64,000 nt of DNA from Thecaphora thlaspeos (GCA_900291925.1 UWYS01000017.1:192001-256000); one strand, 5' to 3'; shown: positions 21,765 to 32,937, numbered from the stretch's first letter. A program made the numbers and translations. The notes: generated from the sequence alone by a model not told the origin.

Positions 21765-24700
21765 TCATCGAGAGCTCGCGTAGGCGGCGCCGTACGCCAC
21801 AAATGCGGCCGCATTGTCGTCGCGGAAGTTGTGGTACTCAGTGTCCGTTCGCGTCGTCCAGGCCTTTTGGTCGCGCAGGATCATGGCCTGCTGCGCGCCA
21901 AAGTTGCGCCCGTCGCGTTCAAATGTCGCCCGGTTCTGCACCTCGAGCCCGTCGAGCAGCGTGTCGAGGTCGTTCATCATCGCCATCAGGCTGTCGATCG
22001 TCTTGCGGTTCAGCGCATCCCGCTGACGCTTGGCCGCCGAGCGAGTGTTGCCCAGCGGCCTACGCCGTTTCGACGGCAGCGGGATGGCCCGCAACACCGT
22101 CTCAATGATCCTCCGCGTCTCATCAAACACCTTCTGCGCCTGCGCGTAGTTGGTGCGTGAGATGAGCAGCAGCGAGCGCGTGATCATCTCCGACACCAGC
22201 ACCTCTAGGCGCCGCCGCGTCACCGTTGGGTCGGCCATCGCCGCCGCCAAACCCGGCGGGCCAGAGGAGATCGGATCGGCAGACTGGCAGTCGATCTCGA
22301 GCGTCAGGATGGTCGGATTGGCTAGACGCGACGTGCTGGTCCCCGTCATGGGGTCGCGGAAGCCAGCGTCGGCCTCGAACACGGGCACCTCGTCGATCAG
22401 ATGGTCGAACGAGCCTTCGACCCCGGCCGAGTCGGCCAGGCTCAAGCCCTGGATACCGAGCCGCTGCATGAAATCGTCCGTCGCGCTACCTTGCTCGATC
22501 GGCGGCACAGAGAGCTTGCGGCCACCATGGCCACCGTTGAGGCGTGGCAGCAGGCTGTCGAGATCGAGCTCGAGCTCGACCAGCAGCTCGCGCGCCTCGC
22601 CGAAGCGGACATCGCCCATATCGATGTCGACGTCTTTCCCCGACGACGAGATGATGGCTCCCGGCATTCCGGCGATCTTGCGGACGCGGAAGTGGTTGTC
22701 GTGAGGGACGCTGACGTGGAGCTTGACGTCGGTCAGCGCGATCGACATCATCGAGCCGATGCAGCCGGCCAGGCACTCGCGCAGCTGGTACCACTCGCGC
22801 ACAAACGTGTACGACCCCTTGGTATGGTTCGAAATCAGCCACAACGATGACGGGTCGTGCGTTTTGCCGTATCCGAAGCAGTGGATCGGCACGTTGGCCG
22901 CCTCGGCGCGTGCCATGACGAGGTCCATCTGGTGCCGCTTTGGTCCGTCGGCCGTGTCGTTGACGAGAATCATGCCGGTGATCGGGTTCTTCCGCTTCCG
23001 CTGCAGGACAATGTCCAGCCCGACGTTGACGGCCGTGACCGAGTCGGTGCGCTCGCTCGACCCGCCGAGCCGGTCGAGGTCGACGCGGAACGGATCATCA
23101 TTGTGGCCGTTCCACGGCCTGCCGACGCACTGGATAAAGTCGCCCAGCATCCGGCGGCTAGAGGGCCGACGCGGATTAAGCAGCGCCGTCCGCTTCACCT
23201 CGCCCTCATAGCCGACCGAGTAGGCCAGCAGCGAGACGCGATCGTTGGGCCCCATGTGCGAAACAATAAAGTCGAGTGTCGACCTCACCAGGCGGAGCTT
23301 CAGGGCGGCTGACGAGTTGATAGAGCCCCACGCATGGTTGGGCAGGACCGGGGGCACGGCAAACATCAGGACGAGGTCGATCGGCGTGTGCGGCAACATC
23401 GGCGGGGGCGGCAGCCGCGGGTCGAGCCCGCCCGAAGCGGACCACTGCTGGTGGCGGGGTACCCAGTCCGACGCGACCGAGGCGCGGCTGCGGTGGCTCG
23501 CGTGGCTCTGGGCGCTCGAGACGTTGGAGAGGCGCCGGAGGTTGCGATAGTCGGCCGGCGAAAGGGCGCTGCCCTGTAGCGAGCCCGTCTTACCGCTGAC
23601 GACCGAGGCCGCCCCGCTGTTGGCGCGCGAGACCGAGACGCCGTGGACGGGCACGTTGCGCACCCGCTGACTCTCGTCGGGATGCTGGGTGCCGTGCTGG
23701 GTGCTGTGACCCGCCACCGAATGGGAGGCCGCAGAGGCGGTCTCAACGTTGGATGAGGGGCCTTCGGCCTTGCTGCCCTCTTTGGCGGCGGCGGTGGCAG
23801 CGGCGTCGCCCGTCTGCGCCTGGACCTTTTCGATCAGCCGCGCTTTCCAGATCGATAGGCTTTCCTCGTTGCGGAAGCACAGCACGAACTGGTCCAGGCT
23901 CTCGTCCATCGTGATGCTGATGCTTAGCTCGCCAGCGACCGACGAGTCGATGACGCGGCGGATATGCTTGAGGTAGATCCTGCCCTTGAGCTTGAGCGCC
24001 GGCTTCGGCGAGGTGGGCATGTCGTTGGTCGTGCCGGCGGCCACCTGAGGCTCAGTGGGGATGAAGCGGCTCAATCCCTTGTGCTTCTCCTCGGTGACGC
24101 AAAGCAGGGCGCCCTCGAACAGGTAGACGTGGAACTCGCGGACGACGCTGTCCTGGCGCACGTTGAGAAGGTCGTGCAGCATCAGGGCGCCGAAGTGCTC
24201 GAGCGAGTGGCCCTTCCAGTCGGCGACGCGGGTGCGGAGGTCCTCGAGCTCGGCCCGAATCGGGTCGCTCGGCGGCAGCGCCGCGACGGGCGTCACACCG
24301 TAGGAAAAGCCGGCCTGGCTCTCGGGTGAAATGGAGCGTCCCGGGCTGTTCGGCTGCTTGCCTTGGAGGTTGTATGAGGCCGGCAACGGGCTTGACCGGT
24401 GGTTCCCATCGCGGTTGTTGACAATATACTCGGAGCCACATCGCTTGAGGTCGTCGGAATACGAATCCTCGCCCTCGTAGTCCCGCCCCTCTTCCTCATC
24501 GTACTCCTCCTCGGCGAAGCCATGGTCCTCGATTGTGTCGAGGCTGTGCTCCGACGCGCTCTCCTGCATCGGCGGCCGCCGCGTCGGAACCTCGACCGAC
24601 AGGACGCAGACGACGTTGATCCTGCTGTTGTCCTTCTTGTCGGCCTTCTTGTAGATGATCGAATACTCTGGCCGCGCTCTAATCGTCGGCATTGTGATGG

Positions 24701-25682
24701 AAGAGGGGACGTTAGCAGCGCGACCTTTGGGCTGGCTCTTGAGTGCATCGTCCTCATGCGCCTCGGAGTGTGCACGAGCAGAGGCCGAGTCCGAGACGAC
24801 CGTCGTCCGATCCGCCTGCGAGCCGTAGGGTCCGAGTCCCGTCAGCTTGTGGGACTTGGCCGTCGACTCGTCGCCGCCCAGGACGATGGCCCTTCGGCAG
24901 ACTCCGCACATCCCCGGAGGGTTGGCGGCGGCGGGGGGCGCCCGGTGTACCTGGCTGGCACCCTTGAGACGTCCGTTGCCGACGCCGGCGGCGGCATTTT
25001 GCTGGGCGACAATGGCCTCCGGCGATCCGTAGACGGCGGTGAAGCAGGCGTTGTGGAGGGCGTGGCCGCAGTTTGGCACCACATGCGGCTTCTCTCCGGC
25101 AAGGCGGTAAGGGAGCGGCTCGAGACAGATAGGGCAGTCGACCTCTGCCATCTCGGTAAACGTGGTCGAGGCGCTAAGCTGCGTCTCGTACGGCTTGCTC
25201 GAAACGCTCGACTGCCGCTCGGGCCCTCGCGAGTTTGAGGAGCGCTGGCTCATCGCGTTGAAGGAGCCCTTCGCCAACGGCAGGTGGTGCGCCGAGCTGT
25301 TCGGGCTGGCGAAGGAGTTGGAGCCATAGTCCTGGGAGGCAGCGGCGGCGGGCGCCGTCAGCGAGTCGGGCAACGGCACGTCAGTGCCCATCATCCTCTC
25401 GAGCTTGCTTCGCCTCGCTGTGCCCCTGACCGATGCGGGTCCGTTCTGTCGGGGCATTGCTGCAGCAGGCGGATGTCCTGACCGTCCCGTGGCGAAGTCT
25501 TCATGTAGGCGGTCGCCGCTAGGTTTGGCGCTTGAGCGACCGCCGCCGGCGCCGCTGGTGTAGTCGAGCCCGAGATAGGCGGCGAGCTGCTCGTTGTTTT
25601 TCCTCCGTTGCATGCGCGCCTCTTGAGTGAACTCGGCGCTCGACTTCTTGCTCCTCATGGAGCCGACGTCGAAGAAGCCCAT
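21765..25682 (-). CDS. RING-H2 / PH / vWA scaffold-like protein (Ste5/Far1-type architecture)
   Basis: A single open frame of 1305 aa. RING-H2 ligands are C183, C186, C205, H207, H210, C213, C259 and C262, with a long 45-residue loop between ligands 6 and 7. A PH-like domain lies at about 490-625 (FHVYLFEGALLCVTEE ... LKLKGRIYLKHIRRVID ... DQFVLCFRNEESLSIWKARL). A von Willebrand A-like domain lies at about 760-1010 (PIDLVLMFAVPP ... DRVSLLAYSVGYEG ... GMILVNDTADG ... IHCFGYGKTHDPSSLWLISN). The metal-binding DxSxS motif is absent from the vWA domain. An acidic segment (about 385-410) separates RING and PH. RING, PH and vWA in this order is the layout of the pheromone-pathway scaffolds Ste5/Far1, so a mating or MAPK scaffold role is a reasonable inference. 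RING ubiquitin ligase activity is the alternative. The first Met is MGFFDVGSM; residue 2 Gly would allow myristoylation, but this is untested. Confidence 0.75.
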   Translation of the reverse strand: MGFFDVGSMRSKKSSAEFTQEARMQRRKNNEQLAAYLGLDYTSGAGGGRSSAKPSGDRLHEDFATGRSGHPPAAAMPRQNGPASVRGTARRSKLERMMGTDVPLPDSLTAPAAAASQDYGSNSFASPNSSAHHLPLAKGSFNAMSQRSSNSRGPERQSSVSSKPYETQLSASTTFTEMAEVDCPICLEPLPYRLAGEKPHVVPNCGHALHNACFTAVYGSPEAIVAQQNAAAGVGNGRLKGASQVHRAPPAAANPPGMCGVCRRAIVLGGDESTAKSHKLTGLGPYGSQADRTTVVSDSASARAHSEAHEDDALKSQPKGRAANVPSSITMPTIRARPEYSIIYKKADKKDNSRINVVCVLSVEVPTRRPPMQESASEHSLDTIEDHGFAEEEYDEEEGRDYEGEDSYSDDLKRCGSEYIVNNRDGNHRSSPLPASYNLQGKQPNSPGRSISPESQAGFSYGVTPVAALPPSDPIRAELEDLRTRVADWKGHSLEHFGALMLHDLLNVRQDSVVREFHVYLFEGALLCVTEEKHKGLSRFIPTEPQVAAGTTNDMPTSPKPALKLKGRIYLKHIRRVIDSSVAGELSISITMDESLDQFVLCFRNEESLSIWKARLIEKVQAQTGDAAATAAAKEGSKAEGPSSNVETASAASHSVAGHSTQHGTQHPDESQRVRNVPVHGVSVSRANSGAASVVSGKTGSLQGSALSPADYRNLRRLSNVSSAQSHASHRSRASVASDWVPRHQQWSASGGLDPRLPPPPMLPHTPIDLVLMFAVPPVLPNHAWGSINSSAALKLRLVRSTLDFIVSHMGPNDRVSLLAYSVGYEGEVKRTALLNPRRPSSRRMLGDFIQCVGRPWNGHNDDPFRVDLDRLGGSSERTDSVTAVNVGLDIVLQRKRKNPITGMILVNDTADGPKRHQMDLVMARAEAANVPIHCFGYGKTHDPSSLWLISNHTKGSYTFVREWYQLRECLAGCIGSMMSIALTDVKLHVSVPHDNHFRVRKIAGMPGAIISSSGKDVDIDMGDVRFGEARELLVELELDLDSLLPRLNGGHGGRKLSVPPIEQGSATDDFMQRLGIQGLSLADSAGVEGSFDHLIDEVPVFEADAGFRDPMTGTSTSRLANPTILTLEIDCQSADPISSGPPGLAAAMADPTVTRRRLEVLVSEMITRSLLLISRTNYAQAQKVFDETRRIIETVLRAIPLPSKRRRPLGNTRSAAKRQRDALNRKTIDSLMAMMNDLDTLLDGLEVQNRATFERDGRNFGAQQAMILRDQKAWTTRTDTEYHNFRDDNAAAFVAYGAAYASSR

Positions 25683-27920
25683 TTCCAGTCCGAAGCGCCA
25701 CTGTCGTGCTTCTGCTTCGACAGCGTTGGGGTGGACTGGGGCGTTATGAAGGTATGCCTCGAGCCTGAGGGCGGTGTTCGATATGAAGACTCAAGTGCAC
25801 CGAGTACCTCAGCTTGTGCTCGAGGAGGTAGTCTTGTATGTCTGGCCAGCTCGTCGGAGTCAGTGCGTGTCAGAGCTGTACTGTCATGTAAAAGGAGAGT
25901 GGGGGAGTCCGGGAGAGTTAAAAAGGGGGAGTAGAAGGACAAGGGCCGAGGCAGAACAATCAGCGTGGGCAACAGCGTTGTGGCAGACCAGCGGAAGAGC
26001 TTCCGGACTGAATCGCCACACAACTGGGCAGGCGCTGCGGTGCCACAGAGCAAGATTCCGAGGGCACGTCCGTTGTCGCGCACGACGACATTAAGCATAG
26101 GCGCTCGGGGCGGAGGCCATCATAGCCTATCTTCTGAGGTCGCGACGCGTCCTTCCGAATTCATCATGAAGATGGCCCAGGCGCCACAAGGGCCAAGCCG
26201 CTGTTTCCGACGCATCGGATGTGGGGCGTGCTCGGAGCGCAATTGCCGTCGGCCCTCGCTGCTGGCCTCAACTCCCGAGCCCAAGGCCAAACACCTGCAC
26301 CGTTGTACACATTGAACCATCCACTGCAAGCGTCCTGCGACAGAATGTTCGTATTCACCTTTGTTGTCCCGTGGCGGAACAGACGTGGCGTGGAATGCTG
26401 CACTGCTGCGGTTTCTTGACGCGCCGTGATGGTGGGTTGAGTCGATCGAGCTGATGAGAGCTGTGTGACTACGGCAACGCGAAGGAAGTGGAGATACGAT
26501 GTTCTCAGCCGAAGGTGCATCCTTCGTCGAGCAGAGGGCGTCACTCAAGTGGGGTCAAGGCCTGTCGATGCCGCGGTCGGCAGGCTCAAGGGGGCCGAGC
26601 CAAAGTTGCTGCGCTGATCTCTCGTTGGCGTTGGACGCACAGAGCGAGAGCGCAGTGCGCGGGTGTTCGGCCCGGATGGCTGGACTAGTGTGCTCGACTG
26701 GGCGGGAGTGGTCTAGTGGTCCTGGCAGGCGTTGCCTGTGAGGAGTCGCGCGGACAGGCTACTGAGGGTGAGGTAGAAGTTCCGAACAGGGGATAGAGAA
26801 GAGGGAAAGGGAAAGTGAGCGCAGCGGGAGAGCAGCGACGGCGGCGATGGACGTGCGATGCTGGAGGACAGGCGAAACCAGAAGCGATGACGAAGAGGAA
26901 AAGGGATGGCAATGGTGATGCTGATGGTGGCGGGGTCGAAAGGACAAAAAGCGGGTGGCAGCCAAGGCAGAGCAAGAGGGGGGAGGTGCTGGCAGGCAGG
27001 CGGTCATGAGAGCAGGGACAGGAGCAGGGAGCAGAGAGTGGGAGCAGAGAGTGGGAGCAGAGAGTGGGAGCAGAGGGCAAGGACGACGTGCATGCGAGCG
27101 GGGCGTGAGAAAGTGATAGGGAGCAGGGGCGGGGAGCGGGCGGGCCGAACGTGATGAACAGCCAGGCGGGACGGGCCGGCCAGGAGTGGAGCTGCAGCCC
27201 ACCACCTGCTCGCTCTCGCTCGCCTTGACCCACCACCGCCCACCGCCACGACCGAGCCATGCGTGGGCAGGCCTTGCTCGCCGGGACTGGCCAGCCGTGG
27301 ACCAGGGAGAGAGGGAGCGGGCGAGAGGGGAGAGCGTGCTACATACAGTATGCAAGGAGGCTCGCCACCCAGCGAGTGCTGGTCCAGGCCAGTCTTGAGT
27401 ACTTGGGCACGGTCGGTGCTGGGCGAAAAAAGAGGCGTGCAGGCCCAGCGGGTCGGGTGAGTTGCTGGCCAACTTTCTTCCCTCAACTCGCCTCCCCCTG
27501 GCGTGGGTAACCCATCCTGAGGGAGCGGACGCATACAGTATGTACATACAGTATGTACATCATGCCATGTCCCTACATTCAGTACCACCAGAGGCCGGCG
27601 TCCGCCATCAACCGATTGTGTTCAACTCGACTCTGCAGCGTCTCGTTCTCCTCTTCTCAGCTTCTCCTCTCCTCTTGCTTCCCTTTGTCTTCTCTTTTTA
27701 AATGATGATTTGGCTTCGCTTTCTGCTGAATAATATCTTCCCAGCCTTGCGATTTTTGGCATCTGGCGATTTCTTGCGCCCGCCTATTTGGTGGCGGTTC
27801 ATCCATTGGACCAGCATCGGTCGGTCGATCCGATAGGTCCAATAGACAGTGCCACTGCGCCTAGCTTTTGGCTTCTTGTTATGTAGGTACAGAGTGTGCT
27901 CTGCTCTGAATGTACGAGCA
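25683..27920. other. Long intergenic region with tandem repeat
   Basis: About 2.2 kb upstream of the RING-PH-vWA gene up to element B. Overlapping ORFs on both strands near 26685-27590 are Ser/Pro- or Arg/Gly-rich and look like chance frames. A 13 bp unit repeats about three times at 27030-27070. GTATGTACATACAGTATG palindromes occur near 27533-27560. Confidence 0.45.
27030..27070. repeat. 13-bp tandem repeat, about 3 copies
   Basis: The unit GCAGAGAGTGGGA repeats head to tail about three times, followed by a partial copy. The flanks are degenerate purine-rich sequence. Confidence 0.75.
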
Positions 27921-29932
27921 TAATGTGTTTCCCTGGGAATCCAGCCTCCCTAGGAATCTAGCCAAAAAATTTACTTGTTGGCCTTCCTCACCACCACCAC
28001 CACCACCCTTGCCATCACTGCTACACCACCTGCACTAAATCTTGCTCTCTGGAACAGCACAGCAGCACCACTGTACTGCCAGCACCCTGCCAAAGACTGC
28101 TGCCCACAGGGCACAGCAGGTCCTCTCACCAGCTGCCAAGGCTGCTCTTGCCACCCACATTGAGCACTGTGCCAATCAAGGCTTCCCCCTCACCCAGCAA
28201 TGGTCTGGGAGTATGCTGGAACACTGCAATTGCCCATAGAGGCTGGCAGCTGCCATCAGGTGAGGGAGCTGGGCAAGAACTGGGTGCAGCACTACCTTGA
28301 GTGCCACCCACAGCTTCAGAGCAAGTACAACCAAGCTCTAGAGTATCAGCACATGGATGGCGCCTCATTCAACAACCTCAGCTGCTTCTATGCCAACTTT
28401 TCCTGCACCATCAGCCAGTACAACATTGTGCAAGACCAGATCTACAACATGGACAAAACTGGCATCATCATGGGGTTCAGCAGATATCAGAAGGTCATTG
28501 TCCCTGTTGAGAAGAAGAATGCCTTCCATGTCCATCCAGACAACTGCAAGTCCACCACTGTTGTCAAGTGCATTGGCTCTAGCAGCCTCTTTCTTGACCT
28601 GCTTGTGATTTCTGGAAAGACACATGGCACCAGCTTGGAGATCACAGAGGGATGGAGGGACTGGGCCCCAACTGGCACTTTGCTGTCTTGCCAACAGGCT
28701 GGACAAGCAATGACTTGGCACTCAAGTGGCTTCAGCAGGTCTTTGAGCCACAAACCAAGCCAACTGGGGCTTGAGAGGGTGAGTGGTGACTGCTGCTCCT
28801 TGATGGGCATGCCTTGCATGTCTCTGTTGACTTCTGCAACCAGTGCTGGAAGCACCACATTGTGCCAGTCTGCTTTCTGGCTCATGCCACCCATGTTATC
28901 CAGCCTCTTGATACCAGCATCTTTGGCCTCATCAAGGACAGCTATGGCTGCCAGGTTGCTGCTCTTGGTGGCACAAAGAAGGTTGACTGCATCCACTTTG
29001 CTTGGTTCTATGCCAAGGCCCACAGCAAGATCAAGGATGTTGCAGTACACAAGGCTTTTTCAGATGTGGGTCTGACGGTACCACCCTCCCCTGAGAAGGT
29101 CCTCTTGATGCTCCCTGGCTACAAGCCACCTTGCCAAGAGATGCTGCTGCCTGCCCAGGAGCCCTCCTTTGATACTCCAAGGAAGCCATAGCGCTTTGAA
29201 GCCCTCCTCAACAACTACAGGCACAGCACAGACAAGAGAGAGAGGAGCCACATTTGCCACAAGCTGCAGAAGGGGTTTGACAAGTTGTTCCATAGCTGCA
29301 AGCTGGTCCAAGAGAAGGAGCAACACAGCAAGTCACTGCTCAAGACAGCCTTTGAGGCAGGCAACCATTGCTACATCAGCAAGGACACCATGATCAGCTG
29401 AGCAACAGGGGGGTGCCTGTGGGAAGAGAGGATTGAAATGCACATTGCAGAGCAGCAGAGGAAGGAGGAACAAGAGCAAGCAGCCACCAAGAAGGCCAGC
29501 AAGGCAGATTCTGCAACACCAACAAAGAAGATGGCAAGGAAGGCAGCATCAAGCAAGGCAAAGGGCAAAGTCAAAGCAGCTGACATTGCCCAACCACCCC
29601 CTCTAGCACCTGCTGAGCCTGCAGAGCCACTGTCAATACCACCCCAACTTGCTGTTGATCCTGCTTCTGCTGGACCAAGCTCTCTTGCCTTGTATGACCC
29701 CTGGCTCCTCTTCCCAAACCCATCTGGCAGCAGTTCTGGACCAGGCAAGCAAAGCTGAGCATGTACTATTTGGAGCAAGTGTTGAACTGATTGCAGTGCT
29801 TGTCTGGTGTGCTTGACAGAGTGCAGATGGTGTAGCAGTGATGGCAAGGGTGGTGGTGGTGGTGAGGGAGGCCAATGAGTAGATTTTTTGGCCAGATTCC
29901 TAGGGAGGCTGGATTCCCAGGGAAATGTGTTA
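27921..29932. mobile_element. Pogo-type DNA transposon, near full length, CpG-decayed (element B)
   Basis: Bounded by TA (27921-27922, 29931-29932). Terminal inverted repeats of about 120 bp begin ATGTGTTTCCCTGGG on the left and ACACATTTCCCTGGG on the right. Both derive simply from the ACGCGT terminus kept by the other two copies. Each TIR holds two versions of the terminal motif in tandem (TTCCCTGGGAATCCAGCC then TCCCTAGGAATC), then a run of CCA repeats. The 2.0 kb interior carries a broken transposase on the plus strand. CG dinucleotides are almost absent inside the element but common just outside it. Confidence 0.92.
28042..29758 (+). pseudogene. Pogo/Fot1-type DDE transposase, broken (element B)
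   Basis: Blocks in order are a CENP-B-like helix-turn-helix (LSPAAKAALATHIEHCANQG), IYNMDKTGIIMGFSRYQK with the first Asp, a DGHACH block with the second Asp, and HVIQPLDTSIFGLIKDSYG with the third Asp. A Lys-rich C-terminal tail follows. The frame shifts around 28200-28240, again near 28640, and near 28780. Stop codons interrupt after FDTPRKP (29189-29191) and near 29400. All three catalytic aspartates remain visible, so decay is by scattered mutation rather than deletion. Confidence 0.88.
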
Positions 29933-31906
29933 TGTACATATGTATGTATGTACTGTACAGTATGGCCTCACCAGCTTTTCCGACTTTGCTTCGCCTCGGT
30001 GCATGGCTCCTCGCCATGGGCAAGTACATACATACAAAAATTGAACCTTAAAGCCGCAGCTCGCTTCTCTTCTCCTCTCGACTACAGTACTGTGTAATAC
30101 AGTAGCTCGCCAGCTTTGTCCGCGGATCTCTCATGTCTTCGTTGCTGCTGCTGCTCTCTGCTCGGAGCATCGACAGCAGACGTTGAAATGTTTGCAAAAC
30201 CTCATGTAAATAAAGTCCGTACATACATATGTACATGGGACTGACGGAACGCCTTTTGCTCGAGGCGATCAGTACTGTACTGTACTCACAGACACGAAAG
30301 GGGGAGAAGAACAGAGGGGAAAGAGAAAACCAGGGGATGATCATCGCCCGTTGGACATGTGCTCACTCTCACGTCGCTTCCGACGTCGTGGCCACCGTCG
30401 TCGTTGGTGGCTTGCGGCCTTGGGTTTAGGCGAAGTCGCACCTCATCACTGCATGTGGCGCCATCGAAAGGGGCGTACTGCACGTTCATTTGCCTGTCGT
30501 CACCGCCAACCACATCGCCCTCTCCTTCTCGGCGTCTGTGGTCGAGCGCGACGGGGTCAGAGCTCGAGTCCATAGCCTGTACAGATTTTCTGACATCTCA
30601 ACCACAAAGCCCCGTTCAGGAATCGCTCGAGACCGCCGCTAGTCAAATAGGTTTGTCGGTCATTCCACATCATGATGACAACGTGCGGCGACCCTGCCGG
30701 ATTGGAGGCAGGCTTCTGCTCATCCTACGTGTCCGGTGAAGCGATCCACACAATCGTCTGACGGCCGGCCTGCAGACCAGATTTGGCACCTTACTCATGC
30801 ATCTGGAGGGGAGAGATTAGAGCGGCGTGCGGATTGTTTCTGCTCACCAGCAGTCCCATCATAGCGTGAACTGCATTGCTGTAGCGCTACATACCTCCTC
30901 ATGCCTTCGTGTGGCGCTTTTCTAGACCAGTACCTGGACGATATCACTTGAACCCCCTGCTAACGTTCGAGCCGCGTCGGCTTCGCCTTCTCGAGAGAGG
31001 TGCTTCTGCATGAGTTGCCGGGTGGACAGAGGGTACGCCTTGCTGAAGGGACGCATCAGAAGCCGAACACGTATGTAAGTACCTATCATCTCTTCAGCCC
31101 ATCAGATTTCCGAATTCCAGCCCACAGCCCAAGGATCCCTGCTCCTTCGACGACGCCAAACCCATGAGAAGAACACATTCAGAGAAGCAAACAAATCGCC
31201 ACGCCCCTCCTGTCTTCTCGACACGATCACGCCAGGAGTATCGACGTGACAGACCATGCCTGCCTGCCGAGGCGGGGCATGCCAGGTATGTATTGAATTA
31301 TCTTTCGTATCGCGACCGAAATGGTATCGACCGTGCCACGCAATAGATTTGAGGCTGAAGGTGCAAGCGACTCCGCTCAGCAACTCCGCTCCCAGCCCCT
31401 ACCCCGAGTGTATGGTAAGCATGCATGGATGGATCGGCTTCGGCTCAGCCCGGTGACGGCGCCCGCCAACGAAACACTCTCGGCGTCGAGTGCAGACAGA
31501 GTGTCTGGATATCCGTAAACGACCGTCTATCCTTCGCCCCTGAAAACGAAAGAAAGAACCGTTTGAGAGCCCCTTGGAGCTTCACAGGTCGGGAAGCGGT
31601 AAAGGAGACACCGCGGCTCCCACCCCGAGGAGGTAGATCAAGCGTGCCTGTGCTGTCTCGTCTGCCGTTCTTATGTACAGCGGACGTCGTGTCGCAAGCA
31701 CGACAACAAGAGGCCTCTTGCTTGGCGCAATTGATGCGGTCGTCGTTGCTGCGACAGTGCGACCGTCGGGCACGGGCCATGTGCTACTCGAGGATCTCCA
31801 TCGTTGCAAGCTTAGCACCGTGTCCTCGAAGCCATGTGTCGCAAGAGTCTTTGAGGCTACCGGCGTGCAGCGGGGCAATTCATCCCGTGCGGCTCGCACG
31901 GCCAGC
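29933..31906. other. Intergenic region
   Basis: About 2 kb with no supported gene. It contains GTATGTAC/TACATATGTAC palindromic runs (29936-29960, 30220-30240) and GTACTGTACTGTAC near 30273-30286. ORFs of 60-160 codons have no domain. Most of the 3' part precedes the DHH pseudogene end. Confidence 0.4.
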
Positions 31907-32830
31907 CTAGCTCGCCGCCTTCTTGGACGACGTCGAGGAGAAGCCCATCGCGAGCAGCGTGTTTTTCTGCGTTGGCGCTTTTGCCCCCTTTGCCGCCAGT
32001 GCGTCGTCCGGTTTGACGCCAATCTCCATCAGCTCCGAGAAGCGTTCAAAGAAGGCATGCGGGAAGATGCCGCCGGACGCCTGCAGATGGCCGTTGAACG
32101 CATTGCCCTGCACCGCCTCCATCACCTCGCTCTTGAACAGCGCGTCGCGGTCGGCATACTCGTTGAGTATCTCGATGATGTTGACCTCCTCGCCCCTCGT
32201 CTTAGCAATTTGGGCGATGCGGCAGGAAAAGTTCGTCATTCCCTCGTTGTAGCCGTCATTGGCGCACATGATGACCTAGAGGCGCTTCGACTTGAGCGTC
32301 CCGCTCCACCGCGTGGCGATGCTCGGATGGACCTGGAAGCCCGACCGGATGCGCAGGAGCGCGACACGCCCGTCTTTGGAGAACTTGGGCGGCGTGTGGG
32401 TGCACCGCTCCGTCTCGAGCGTGACGGCGTCCTTGGCCTCGTACAGCCTTGAGGCGTACGGATTGACGGCCGGGTCGATGATGCTGAGCGGGCTGCGGCC
32501 CGAGAGGACCGCGTTCCACGCCGTCGCGACGTCAAAGTCGGGCGTCCGCCGCGGCGCATTTATCAGAGCGATAGTCGAACCTAGCCGCTTTTTTGTCCAC
32601 TTCTTGATCTCGAGGGCGAGATCGGGGAACGGCGCGTCTCAGGAGACATTGCCGCTGAGGTCGCCCATCGTTCCGAGCACGGCGAGATAGTCGATCTTCG
32701 CCTCGGCCTCGGCCTCCTGCTCGGTACCCTCCCACAGCGGACGGCAGAGGACCCAGGTCAGCAGGGATGCGGTGGCAACCGGTCGATGGTGGCAGGCGTT
32801 GAGCAGATGTGGAAGCTAGACGGAACAACG
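31907..32830 (-). pseudogene. Fungal DHH-family phosphoesterase (RecJ/Prune-like), disrupted
   Basis: A clear family frame runs from LLTWVLCRPLWEGTEQEAEA through IDYLAVLGTMGDLSGNVS, a TGA (32641-32639), then DAPFPDLALEIKKWTKKRLG and STIALINAPRRTPDFDVATA. It continues to LKSKRL, a TAG (32278-32276), then VIMCANDGYNEGMTNFSCRI and HLQASGGIFPHAFFERFSEL, ending at 31907. The family usually has a Trp at the TGA position (one G-to-A change). The N-terminal portion that would carry the DHH metal motif is not recognisable upstream, where only a CCACCAC-rich tract follows. So the gene lacks its N-terminus and has two nonsense codons; I call it a pseudogene. The remaining sequence is otherwise well conserved, implying recent inactivation. 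Confidence 0.75.
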
Positions 32831-32937
32831 TCTGGCGGCTCGATGGCAGGACGATGCAGCTCGAGAGGCGTAAGGAGGGTGAGGAGGCGTTTTTCGCGGC
32901 GCTGATCAGGGGCCGTGCGATGTACATGGGTCTAGCA

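Noticed and set aside
26685..27588. Overlapping 190-260-codon frames in the region before element B
   Set aside because: Several overlapping frames open simultaneously in low-complexity, repeat-containing DNA; no conserved motif.
30286..30739. Small Arg-rich frames at 30286-30739
   Set aside because: Short, overlapping on both strands, no domain.
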